Shown: in pieces, positions 57,542-64,000 of the stretch
Position numbering within the stretch: the stretch's first letter is position 1
Layout of the letters: the number at the start of each line of letters is the position of its first letter
Origin: Palsa-513 sp050010595
Lineage (GTDB): Bacteria > Actinomycetota > Thermoleophilia > Solirubrobacterales > Solirubrobacteraceae
Direction: 5' to 3'
NCBI GenBank assembly: GCA_050010595.1
Contig: JBEKKS010000001.1
Location: 124,001 to 188,000, forward strand
Length of the DNA stretch: 64,000 nt
Notes under the pieces: model-generated
Told to the model about the DNA's origin: nothing
The model's input: the letters and a program-made list of their open reading frames with translations, nothing else
Database searches by the model: none
Program-made: the position numbers and the translations under genes

Positions 57542-60070
57542 TCATCGTGGGGCCGGCTCAAAAGTGACGTGGAGAGCGGTCTCGGTGCGCGTTACCTGCG
57601 GTGCGCCGTCAACCAGCGGCATGAATGCACCGCGGAATTCGAGCTCGAACCACGATGGAGTCGGCAACGGGTCGGTGAGCCTTACCGTCAAAGAGGACCC
57701 TGGGCCAACCTTCAAGATGTTCGGAGTGATTCGCTCGCATTCACTGCCGAGAATGCGCTCAGGATCATCGCCGGCTGTCCAGGTCCACACCGCCTTGCGC
57801 CAGCCGTTCGTCGGCGCGGCGATCAGCAGCCTCAGACAGTCAAGCCGCATCAGGCCCGGCGTAATCGTCGGGAACACCACGACTCCGTCCAGATCGTTAC
57901 CCGGGGCTCTCAGCTTCGCAATCGAGGTGCCCTCCATGCCGAGCTTCATCGGCACCTGCACGCTGTCCGTCTGAGGCTTGTTGCGCCGCGCGATTTGCAC
58001 TCGCAGAACGCCGGCAGAAGAGAGCTCGAGGGGAGCGAGGGGAGATGCCGGGCTATCCCTCATTGCGCTCGCACCGGCCGCCCACCAAACGCGTTCCCAC
58101 CGCTCGCTGGCGAGCTGGCGAGTGGTCAGCCTGCGTGCCCAGAGATCGTCCGGACTCGGAACCAATGTCAGGGTGTGCATGTTGCTGTGCGAGTCATCGT
58201 GCACGATCGAACCGAGCAGCTGCGCCTCCTCGCGCGTCGGGGCGGTCACGAACCGCTCCACGATTGTGCGTGCATCACGGCCGCCGATCCGGCCGATCTG
58301 CGACGACTCGCCGACCGACCTGTATCCAGCGACGTGCTGCTGATAGGCGAGGACGCCTTCCTGAATCGCACGTGTTTGCTGCGCCTGCGCGGTCGACGGC
58401 CGGTTCACGTCGCAGATCGGCACGCCGTCGTCTCCGATCTCCAGCGTCGTTCCGTCACCAGACAGCAGAAGCGGCTCCAGAACCAAGCGGTTCCGGCTGA
58501 AAGCTGGCTCGAAGCCTCCGGGCCCGGGATCCCGGCCCGGGATGAACCCCTCGATCACATGGCCGCGCAGCAGGCGGTCCGGTGGCGTCATGTCTGCAGA
58601 TAGGTACAGCCCGTGGAGCCGAACACCGAACCCAGCGCGGTCGAGAACCGTTTGGAGTCGCTCCTGGTTGGAGCCGATCCAGCCGACATCCAACACCGCG
58701 ACGTCGCCCGTTCCGTCTCCGATCGCTTCCCGCAGGTGACGGATGAAGTTCTCGCGTCGCCGCCGTGCCGTCGCTTGGATCTCCTCGAGTATCCCGGGGG
58801 CCTCCCAAACAGCGTTCATGAACATCTGTAGCGCGGCCGGATCCTCAGACAGGTGCGGCGCCTGCTCCGCTATCCGCGCGAACGTCGGAAACCGTGCCAG
58901 ATCCAAGCCGAGCAGGTTGGCCGCGCCACGGATACTGGCCGGGCGCGGGACGGTGAGCGCGCGCTCTATCTCGCCACGATCGGCGTCTGCGAGCAGCACG
59001 CGAGTTAGCGCCGTGCGCGAAGCCCAGAGCAGCCGGCTACGCAGATCCGGGTTGACGCTGCCGGGCACGCCCGCGTCGAGCAGCTCCTTGAAGAACCGGC
59101 CTTCACGCATCGTGCAGAGGGCCCTTGTAATCCCCAACGCCGCGGTCCGCTCGCAAACCCAGTCGGCATAGCCGACGAACACCGGTCCGAGGACCTCGAC
59201 ACCCAGTTGCCATGACTCCTCCTGGTCGGGCTGCTCGTGGTGCAGGAAGCGAGCTCGGCCGCGCAACGCGGTGACGCCATTGTCCTCGCTCGCATCGCGC
59301 GCGCCGTCGACCCGGAACGCGATCTCCTTCTCGAGGAAGAGGGACAGGCTCTCCGACCGTTCCGCCCAGTGCATCGCCCTGACGCCGGCCGCTTGCGGTT
59401 CCACAAAATCAGCCCGGCGGTTGTTGCCGACGTGAACGATCTGGCCAGGACGCACCGCGAGCGTTGCAGGCATTCTGTGCCATAGGCCACCCTCCTTGCT
59501 CATCCCCATGTCACACGAAGTGAAGACTCGCGCGTGACGTAGCTCACCGCACTCGGGCTTGTCCAACAGTGTGCTCAGCTGATCGGCACTGAGGTAGGTA
59601 TCGCTGACGAGGATGAGCTCAATTCCGTCGCCGGCGAGCCGGCAGAGCTCGTCACATAGTGCGGGGTCGGCAACTGTTAGGCGTCGTTCCAGATCGACCT
59701 CCCGGTCCTGCATGTCGGCAGCGTCGAGATCGCTGATGTGCGACGGCAGCTCCGCGTAGATCTCGTCGAGCTTCACCTCGGGCGTGCCCGCGCGGGCTTG
59801 CTTGCGCAGCCGCGCGAGTGATTCCGCGGCGACCCGCATCCGGCCGAAGCCAAGCGGATCGATGCTCGCATCGAGGTGTCCTTCGGAACGTAGCTCCTCC
59901 CCCAGGACGACGAACAAGTCGCTCGGCTTCGCAACCCGGCGCCACAGAATCGTGTCGAAGCAATCGACGCTGAGGACGGCAGTATCGCCGCCGGCAATCA
60001 GCTCCCGCAATGCCGCGAACCTGCTATCGATGCCGTATCGGGAAGGCGCCAGCTCGAGAGTTTGAACCAC
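57542..60070 (-). CDS. HAD-like hydrolase/glycan-associated protein (COG5610-like)
   Basis: 842 residues from GTG 60070, placed eight bases after GGAGA; TTG 60073 is the alternative. The N-terminal HAD domain (about 30-245) has motif I VDCFDTILWRR (nucleophile Asp, with Phe at the usual second acidic position), motif II LILVSDTYLSADQL and motif III/IV IVHVGNNRRADFVEPQAAG. The middle and C-terminal parts (TMREGRFFKELLDAG, VLDVGWIGSNQERLQ, LRGHVIEGFIPG) resemble large proteins found beside glycosyltransferases. The C-terminal 200 residues look like a beta-rich module. Function unknown; promoter context suggests flagellar glycan work. Confidence 0.75.
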   Translation of the reverse strand: MVQTLELAPSRYGIDSRFAALRELIAGGDTAVLSVDCFDTILWRRVAKPSDLFVVLGEELRSEGHLDASIDPLGFGRMRVAAESLARLRKQARAGTPEVKLDEIYAELPSHISDLDAADMQDREVDLERRLTVADPALCDELCRLAGDGIELILVSDTYLSADQLSTLLDKPECGELRHARVFTSCDMGMSKEGGLWHRMPATLAVRPGQIVHVGNNRRADFVEPQAAGVRAMHWAERSESLSLFLEKEIAFRVDGARDASEDNGVTALRGRARFLHHEQPDQEESWQLGVEVLGPVFVGYADWVCERTAALGITRALCTMREGRFFKELLDAGVPGSVNPDLRSRLLWASRTALTRVLLADADRGEIERALTVPRPASIRGAANLLGLDLARFPTFARIAEQAPHLSEDPAALQMFMNAVWEAPGILEEIQATARRRRENFIRHLREAIGDGTGDVAVLDVGWIGSNQERLQTVLDRAGFGVRLHGLYLSADMTPPDRLLRGHVIEGFIPGRDPGPGGFEPAFSRNRLVLEPLLLSGDGTTLEIGDDGVPICDVNRPSTAQAQQTRAIQEGVLAYQQHVAGYRSVGESSQIGRIGGRDARTIVERFVTAPTREEAQLLGSIVHDDSHSNMHTLTLVPSPDDLWARRLTTRQLASERWERVWWAAGASAMRDSPASPLAPLELSSAGVLRVQIARRNKPQTDSVQVPMKLGMEGTSIAKLRAPGNDLDGVVVFPTITPGLMRLDCLRLLIAAPTNGWRKAVWTWTAGDDPERILGSECERITPNILKVGPGSSLTVRLTDPLPTPSWFELEFRGAFMPLVDGAPQVTRTETALHVTFEPAPR

Positions 60071-60127
60071 CAAGATTGTCTCCGGATCAGAGGGTTGCGC
60101 GCGAGCGGCGCCGCGGCCTGGCTCGTG

Positions 60128-60154
60128 TTATCGGCACGGAAGGGCGGACATTGA
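60128..60154 (-). promoter_or_regulatory. Sigma-28 (FliA) type promoter of the HAD-like gene
   Basis: Minus strand TCAATGTC (60154-60147), 11 bases, GCCGATAA (60135-60128). The -10 box is a perfect match to the FliA consensus; -35 matches 4/8. It leaves a leader of about 50 bases before the gene. Confidence 0.78.
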
Positions 60155-60218
60155 TTCCCCGGTGTCCGGCGCCATCGGGAAGCTTCAATGCAGCGCCCTC
60201 AAACGCCAGCCTTAAAGA

Positions 60219-60246
60219 AGACGCGCGGCCGTTCGGCCGCGCGTCT
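60219..60246 (-). terminator. Flagellin transcript terminator (12-bp stem)
   Basis: AGACGCGCGGCC (60219-60230), loop GTTC, GGCCGCGCGTCT (60235-60246): a perfect 12-bp stem. On the minus strand it is followed by TCTTTAAGG. It lies about 150 bases after the flagellin stop and is the best intrinsic terminator in the 320-base gene-free stretch 60074-60394. Confidence 0.65.
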
Positions 60247-60279
60247 CTGGTCCGGTCCCTCGATGGATCGGGATATGTG

Positions 60280-60314
60280 ACCCCGCGACGGGGGGCGGTT
60301 CGCGGGGTGTTTTT
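60280..60314 (+). terminator. Plus-strand-oriented hairpin with T run
   Basis: ACCCCGCGA (60280-60288), 11-base loop, TCGCGGGGT (60300-60308), then GTTTTT (60309-60314). The T run follows on the plus strand, where no gene reads into it; it may protect against antisense transcription, or on the minus strand act only as a stem-loop. Confidence 0.45.
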
Positions 60315-60319
60315 CCTCG

Positions 60320-60337
60320 CCCCGGCAACTGCCGGGG
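60320..60337. repeat. Stem-loop after flagellin (7-bp)
   Basis: CCCCGGC (60320-60326), loop AACT, GCCGGGG (60331-60337). Perfect stem without a T run; part of a series of four hairpins after flagellin, perhaps stabilising the mRNA 3' end. Confidence 0.5.
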
Positions 60338-60358
60338 TTGAGCTTGTTCAGGCGGGCA

Positions 60359-60384
60359 GGGCGGCGCCGGCGACGGCGCCGCCC
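60359..60384. repeat. Stem-loop directly after flagellin (11-bp)
   Basis: GGGCGGCGCCG (60359-60369), loop GCGA, CGGCGCCGCCC (60374-60384). Perfect 11-bp GC-only stem starting 10 bases past the flagellin stop codon. No T run, so likely a 3' stabiliser rather than the terminator. Confidence 0.55.
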
Positions 60385-60394
60385 ACCACTACGC

Positions 60395-61195
60395 CTAGCT
60401 GCTTTGCAGCAGTGTGAGGATCGTCTTCGGCAACGAGTTGGCTTGCGCGAGGATGGCTGTACCAGCCTGCTGGAGGATGTCCAGGTTGGTGTACTTCGTC
60501 ATCTCGGTAGCCATGTCGACGTCGACGATCGAGCTGTTTGCTGACGTCAGGTTCTCTCCGTAGGTGGACAGGTCGTCCATCGTGTACTGGAGACGGTTCT
60601 GAACGGCACCAAGGGTGCCATCCTGAGCAGCAACTGCGTTGATCGCTGCGTCGATCGAAGCGAGCACCGTGCTCGAGCCGAGGCTGAACGTTCCAACCGC
60701 CGAGCCCAGGCTGATCGTCGAGACAGCGATGACCTCGCCGTCGTTGGCGCCCACCTGGAAGGTGATGGTCTGGACGCTGTTCAGGAGGTAGATCCCGTTG
60801 AACTGCGCCGTCGAACCAACACGCTCGATCTCCGAGGCCAGCTGGTTGACCTCGGTCTGGATCGCCGCCTGGTCGGTCGAGTCGAGCGTGCCGTTCTGAT
60901 ACTGAACGGCGAGCTCGCGGATCCGCTGGAGCATCTGCTCGACCTCGCTCAGCGACCCGTCAGCCGTCTGCACGAGCGAGACGGCATCCTGGGTGTTCTG
61001 CTGGGCCTGGTCGACCCCGTTGACCTGCCCAGTCAGGTTCTCGCTGATCGTGTAGCCGGCGGCGTTGTCCGCCGCGCTGTTGATGTTGAGGCCCGAGGAG
61101 AGCTTCTGCATCGCCGAGGACAGCTGATTATCAGTCTGGTCCAGGTTGTTAGCGGCGTTCATTGCCGCTAGGTTCGTATTGATATACAGGGACAC
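60395..61195 (-). CDS. fliC: Flagellin
   Basis: 266 residues from GTG 61195 (AAGGAG upstream). The N-terminal D0/D1 signature is YINTNLAAMNAANNL, QKLSSGLNINSAADNAAGYTISE, and RIRELAVQYQNGTLD. C-terminal D1/D0: LGAVQNRLQYTMDDLSTYGENLTSANSSI, VDMATEMTKYTNLDILQQAGTAILAQANSLPKTIL. The variable surface region is only about 70 residues, so the filament subunit is near minimal. Many Ser/Thr/Asn residues near 140-190 are candidate glycosylation sites for the nearby glycosyltransferase. Preceded by a sigma-28-type promoter. Confidence 0.97.
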   Translation of the reverse strand: MSLYINTNLAAMNAANNLDQTDNQLSSAMQKLSSGLNINSAADNAAGYTISENLTGQVNGVDQAQQNTQDAVSLVQTADGSLSEVEQMLQRIRELAVQYQNGTLDSTDQAAIQTEVNQLASEIERVGSTAQFNGIYLLNSVQTITFQVGANDGEVIAVSTISLGSAVGTFSLGSSTVLASIDAAINAVAAQDGTLGAVQNRLQYTMDDLSTYGENLTSANSSIVDVDMATEMTKYTNLDILQQAGTAILAQANSLPKTILTLLQSS

Positions 61196-61262
61196 GCGTT
61201 CATCTCCTTGATGACATTGGTGATCGTCCCGGGCCGACTCCTTGTCAGCCCTACGCCCTCAG

Positions 61263-61289
61263 TTATCGTCGCGACGCGCAAAGCCTTGA
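61263..61289 (-). promoter_or_regulatory. Sigma-28 (FliA) type promoter of flagellin
   Basis: Minus strand TCAAGGCT (61289-61282), 11 bases, GACGATAA (61270-61263). -10 matches 7/8, -35 5/8 of TAAAGTTT-N11-GCCGATAA. The leader to GTG 61195 is about 60 bases and carries the AAGGAG site. Flagellin is the classic FliA target, which anchors the other matches in this window. Confidence 0.82.
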
Positions 61290-61342
61290 GCGCGCCGTCC
61301 AGGACGGTCTGGACGCTCTTGCGCGAGGTCCCCGGCGGTGAC

Positions 61343-61531
61343 TCACGCGCTCACATCGATGTGCTCGTGACCGTCGTCTTCCTCCTCGCGCTCGCGCTCG
61401 GGCTCGCGCTCCTGCGGATCCTGGTGCGCCTGCTCGCGGTCGCGCTCTCGCTCGATCCGCGCAGGCCCGGGCGTGTGCTCGATCCGCAGCGGACCGCCAG
61501 GCAGGCTCGCGATCGGATCGATCCAGTCCAT
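61343..61531 (-). CDS. Small hydrophilic protein of the flagellar region
   Basis: 62 residues: a short start (MDWIDPIASLPGGPLRIEHT) then a highly charged Glu/Arg-rich tail (EREPEREREEEDDGHEHID). Not recognised. It follows the 143-residue gene by five bases on the same strand and AGGCG lies upstream, so it is likely real and co-transcribed with flhF-PilZ genes. Highly charged composition means low-complexity coding is also possible. Confidence 0.55.
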   Translation of the reverse strand: MDWIDPIASLPGGPLRIEHTPGPARIERERDREQAHQDPQEREPEREREEEDDGHEHIDVSA

Positions 61532-61536
61532 CGCTG

Positions 61537-61968
61537 CTAACGCCTAAGCTGCTCCGCCTGCGATTCCATGTGCGCGCGGACTTCCGCGGCGACGATTGCA
61601 CGCCACGCGACGACGCCGCAGAACCACGCGACCATGTAGCCCGCGACGCCCCCCAGCAGGGCGCGGAAGCCGAGGACTCCGAGCGTGACGCCGGCGTGCG
61701 CTGACATGTAGGCGGCAAGGCCAAAGCCGATCAGGCCGCCCCACGCCTTCATCGAGCGCACAGCATGCGCCGCGTGCGGGTGAGCAGCGATGCTGGGGCC
61801 ATCGGCGGCCTGCTTGTCCTTGCCCTTGCTCTTCTCCTTGCCCTTGGCCTTGCCCTTCTCCTTGTCCTTGCCCTTCGCCTTCTCCTTGGCCTTTGGCTTC
61901 TCCTTGGGCTCGGCTTTGGGCTCCTCTGGCTCCGGGGCAGCGACCGGTTGTTCTTCGGTGTCGCTCAT
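61537..61968 (-). CDS. Membrane protein with Lys-rich repeat N-terminus
   Basis: 143 residues. Residues 1-55 are a disordered, Lys/Glu/Gly-rich repeat (KAKEKAKGKDKEKGKAKGKE) built from K-x-K-G-K/E units. Two hydrophobic helices follow (AWGGLIGFGLAAYMSAHAG and VLGFRALLGGVAGYMVAWFCGVVAW), ending in a short charged tail. ATG 61968 overlaps the PilZ gene stop (ATGA). Not recognised; location suggests a flagellar-region membrane protein whose basic tail binds acidic partners or phospholipid. Confidence 0.75.
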   Translation of the reverse strand: MSDTEEQPVAAPEPEEPKAEPKEKPKAKEKAKGKDKEKGKAKGKEKSKGKDKQAADGPSIAAHPHAAHAVRSMKAWGGLIGFGLAAYMSAHAGVTLGVLGFRALLGGVAGYMVAWFCGVVAWRAIVAAEVRAHMESQAEQLRR

Positions 61969-62636
61969 TTGCCTGCTCCGGGCTCGTGCGCGTCACCGCT
62001 TGCGTCGGGGGCCGCGTGCAGCAGGGCGCGCGCGCGTCGCTCGCAGTCGAAGATGAAGTGGATCAGCCGCTCGCGGTCGGCCGGCTTGATCGAGTCGAAT
62101 GTGAGTGCCGGACTGCCGCTCCCGGCTACGCGCACGACGCGCGCATAGCCCTCGATCGGCTCGCCGCCCGACTCGAGGCGCATGTGGAAGTTCACGTGCT
62201 CACCAGGCTTGAGCTTGTCCGGGCCGGCGAGGAGCAGGCCACCGCCACTGAGATCGAGCGCAAACGTGTGGCTGACGCTGCCATCGGCGGCGCGCGCGAG
62301 GCGAACCGGGCGCGAGACACGCACGCGCACGAAGCGTCGCCGCTGCTCGACCTCGATCACCTCGTGCACCACGAAGCTGAGCCGCCCTTCGCCGCCCTGG
62401 CGCGCCTCGCCGGCGAGCCGCGTCATGCCGCGGGTCGAGCTGCACTCGAGCACGAGCTCCTCGACCGCAGGGAAGTTGAAGACGGCGCCCTGTGCGAGCA
62501 CTGAGAGCGTCAGCTCGTTCGCCGACTGCCAGATCACCTCGACGGCGATGTCCTTACCCGGGCCACGCAGCAAGCGGCCGAACGAGCCGCTGAGGGCCGG
62601 CAGCGCGACCTTCTCACTCGAGGCCCTCGGGCTCAC
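61965..62636 (-). CDS. PilZ-domain (YcgR-like) c-di-GMP receptor
   Basis: 223 residues from GTG 62636 (GTGA overlap with flhF). N-terminal YcgR-type flagellar-brake domain (about 15-105: DIAVEVIWQSANELTLSV, LVLECSSTRGMTRL). The PilZ domain (about 110-215) has the c-di-GMP motifs RRRFVRVRV (RxxxR) and LDLSGGGLLL (D/NxSxxG), both complete. In other bacteria such proteins slow the flagellar motor when bound to c-di-GMP. Longer starts lie inside flhF. Confidence 0.9.
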   Translation of the reverse strand: MSPRASSEKVALPALSGSFGRLLRGPGKDIAVEVIWQSANELTLSVLAQGAVFNFPAVEELVLECSSTRGMTRLAGEARQGGEGRLSFVVHEVIEVEQRRRFVRVRVSRPVRLARAADGSVSHTFALDLSGGGLLLAGPDKLKPGEHVNFHMRLESGGEPIEGYARVVRVAGSGSPALTFDSIKPADRERLIHFIFDCERRARALLHAAPDASGDAHEPGAGK

Positions 62637-64000
62637 GTCAGCAGGCGCTCCGCAATCGCGTTGGGATCGACCGGCTTGAGCGCTCCTGGCAGCTCGAGGC
62701 CGTCGTGAACGAACACGACCGGCAGGCCCGCCTCGAGCGAGAGCTCTACGGCGATGCCGAGCTGGTCGGTCTCGTCGGCGTGGGTCACGATCAGGCCGGT
62801 CGGACGCATCGGACCGATCGCGGCGAGCAGCTGCCGCGCCGCGGCGGGGTTCGCCGTCGCGGGCACGGTGACGAGCACCTCCTCCGGCGCCAGGGCCGCC
62901 AGCTCGAGTCCGAGATTCTCGATCTCCGCCGGGTCGGCCGGCGAGACAGCCGGCGTGTCGGCGACGACCAGCGCGCCTTCGCGTGCGAGCGCAAGCTCGA
63001 GCGCAGCGTGGCTTCCCCGCTGCACCGTCTGCACGCAGACGCCGGCCGGGCGGACGAGCTCGGCGAGCTCCGCGCGCGACCCGTGAGCGCCAAGCACGAC
63101 GCCCTCCACCTTCAGTGCGCTGGCACCGCTGTAGGAGGCAGCAATCGCGGCGGCGCAGCGGGTCTTGCCGGAGCCGCCGCCGCCGACGATCGCGATCAGG
63201 GCACCACTCCGCGGGAGGCCCTGGTGGCGCGGGAGTCGGCGCGAGATGCACGCATGCAGAGCATCGCGCATCCCTCCAGCACCCGCGAACGGCAGGTCGT
63301 GCGAGCAGGCCTCGGCGATCAGCTCCTGCGCGAGGGCGCGGCTCACGCCGCGCGCGGTCAAGAACTCTGCTGCGTCGATGGTCTCGGGCGTCATCTCCTC
63401 CGTGCTCACCGTCGCAGGCGCGGCCCGCACGACGGCTGCCGGCGCCGGCGGCGCGAAGCGGCGCGTCTGCAGCTGGGCCATCGCCGGCTCGCGCTCAGCT
63501 GTGCCGGCCTGGGGCTCAACACTCGCGAAAGCCGGCGCTCGCATGTAGGTCGCAGGGGGCACCGGCCTCGCGGAGCCGAGGGTCGGCGTCGGCACGACAG
63601 GCATCTCGATCGTTGGCGGATCGAGTTCGGTCTCCTGCGCCGGCCCGGCGTCCGCCGCCGCATCGCTCGCCGCCGCGAGCGCGGTGGAGAAGTCGCCGCT
63701 GCGCTGGTCCTCTTCATCGTCGTGGGCGGCAACTGCCACGACGCCGTCGAGATCCGTCAGCGGGTCGGCGTCCTCGCCGTCATAGAGGTCGAGTCGCGGC
63801 GCCGCCATCGCTTCGACTTCGATGAAACGGCGCGCGAAGAAGCCGCCGACACCGCCGACGAGACCTTCGCGCTGGTAGGTCACGATCGCTTCCGGGCCGA
63901 GCTCGTCGCGGATCCGGGGCAGAATCTCGGAGAGGTCACGCCCGCGGTAAGTCCGCCGCTCGCCGCCGGCGCCTTGCCCGTCCTCGCCGGCTCGCGGCCG
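62633..64000 (-). CDS. flhF: FlhF-like SRP GTPase (N-terminus beyond window)
   Basis: At least 455 residues; the frame is open to the right edge with no start codon in the last 115 bases. N-terminal FlhF signature RRTYRGRDLSEILPRIRDELGPEA, a variable linker (about 80-230), a helical bundle with TARGVSRALAQELIAEACS, then the G domain. P-loop AIVGGGGSGKTRC is good. The later G motifs differ from the norm: VADTPAVSP replaces DTAGR and VTHADETDQLG replaces TKxDE. FlhF places flagella and recruits early motor parts. C-terminus is complete; it overlaps the PilZ gene by four bases. Confidence 0.88.
   Translation of the reverse strand, partial: RPRAGEDGQGAGGERRTYRGRDLSEILPRIRDELGPEAIVTYQREGLVGGVGGFFARRFIEVEAMAAPRLDLYDGEDADPLTDLDGVVAVAAHDDEEDQRSGDFSTALAAASDAAADAGPAQETELDPPTIEMPVVPTPTLGSARPVPPATYMRAPAFASVEPQAGTAEREPAMAQLQTRRFAPPAPAAVVRAAPATVSTEEMTPETIDAAEFLTARGVSRALAQELIAEACSHDLPFAGAGGMRDALHACISRRLPRHQGLPRSGALIAIVGGGGSGKTRCAAAIAASYSGASALKVEGVVLGAHGSRAELAELVRPAGVCVQTVQRGSHAALELALAREGALVVADTPAVSPADPAEIENLGLELAALAPEEVLVTVPATANPAAARQLLAAIGPMRPTGLIVTHADETDQLGIAVELSLEAGLPVVFVHDGLELPGALKPVDPNAIAERLLT

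Noticed and set aside
61208..61540. 110-codon plus-strand frame with a hydrophobic stretch
   Set aside because: It runs antisense through the 62-residue gene and the flagellin promoter; the hydrophobic run mirrors the Glu/Arg-rich codons.

Overview
The window is high-GC DNA from an actinobacterium. It carries an actinobacterial-type integration host factor (mihF) in the usual mihF-gmk-rpoZ-coaBC order, a pyr operon led by pyrR, and the actinobacterial rbfA-truB-ribF-rpsO-pnp-dapB-dapA-rnj string. It also has flagellin, FlhF, a PilZ protein and chemoreceptors, so the cell is flagellated. Family-level resemblance suggests the class Thermoleophilia (Solirubrobacterales-like), but that placement is inference. 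No insertion sequence, phage or CRISPR array was seen.

Layout. 1-4.4 kb (minus): ftsK, a RodZ-like HTH/membrane protein and cinA, which is cut by the left edge. 4.5-6.6 kb (plus): an OmpR-type response regulator with its histidine kinase. 6.6-13.8 kb (minus): three envelope or secreted proteins, namely a large beta-helix protein, an MMPL/RND transporter, and a G1 (eqolisin-type) glutamic peptidase with two Ig-like domains. 13.8-31.1 kb (minus): a core-function block in which most neighbours overlap by four bases: rnj, dapA, a small hypothetical, dapB, an M16 peptidase, pnp, rpsO, ribF, truB, nrnA, rbfA, infB, nusA, rimP, coaBC, rpoZ, gmk and mihF. 31.3-40.0 kb (minus): pyrimidine synthesis, transcribed pyrR-pyrB-pyrC-carA-carB-pyrK-pyrD, with a clear PyrR-binding RNA element in the leader. 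Then come rnz (minus), tRNA-Arg(CCG) (plus) and a CHASE-domain hybrid kinase (plus). 43.5-53.3 kb (minus): thiM with a small secreted protein, two chemoreceptors, a DUF1800/DUF1501/cupredoxin trio and two small membrane proteins. 53.3-64 kb (minus): a truncated SDR gene, then a motility region with a tandem glycosyltransferase, a CHAP-domain hydrolase, a HAD-like protein, flagellin, two small proteins, a PilZ protein and flhF (cut by the right edge).

Main observation. Five genes or operons have matches to the flagellar sigma-28 (FliA) promoter, each with TCAA in the -35 box, exactly 11 bases of spacer and a GCCGATAA-like -10 box. They are flagellin, the HAD-like gene, the CHAP/glycosyltransferase pair and both chemoreceptors. 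A sixth gene, the CHASE hybrid kinase, has a matching -10 only. In three of the five (and in the kinase) the start codon lies 6-10 bases after the -10 box, so those mRNAs would be nearly leaderless. This links the HAD protein, the CHAP hydrolase and the glycosyltransferase to flagella, and suggests a flagellin glycosylation or flagellum-associated wall-remodelling module.

Other regulatory signals are a PyrR-binding loop whose 3' arm contains the AAGGA of pyrR, together with a pyrR frame that has no ATG, GTG or TTG where it should start (CTG is proposed). An intrinsic terminator lies five bases before rimP, which would attenuate the rimP-nusA-infB transcript. A series of four perfect stem-loops follows flagellin.
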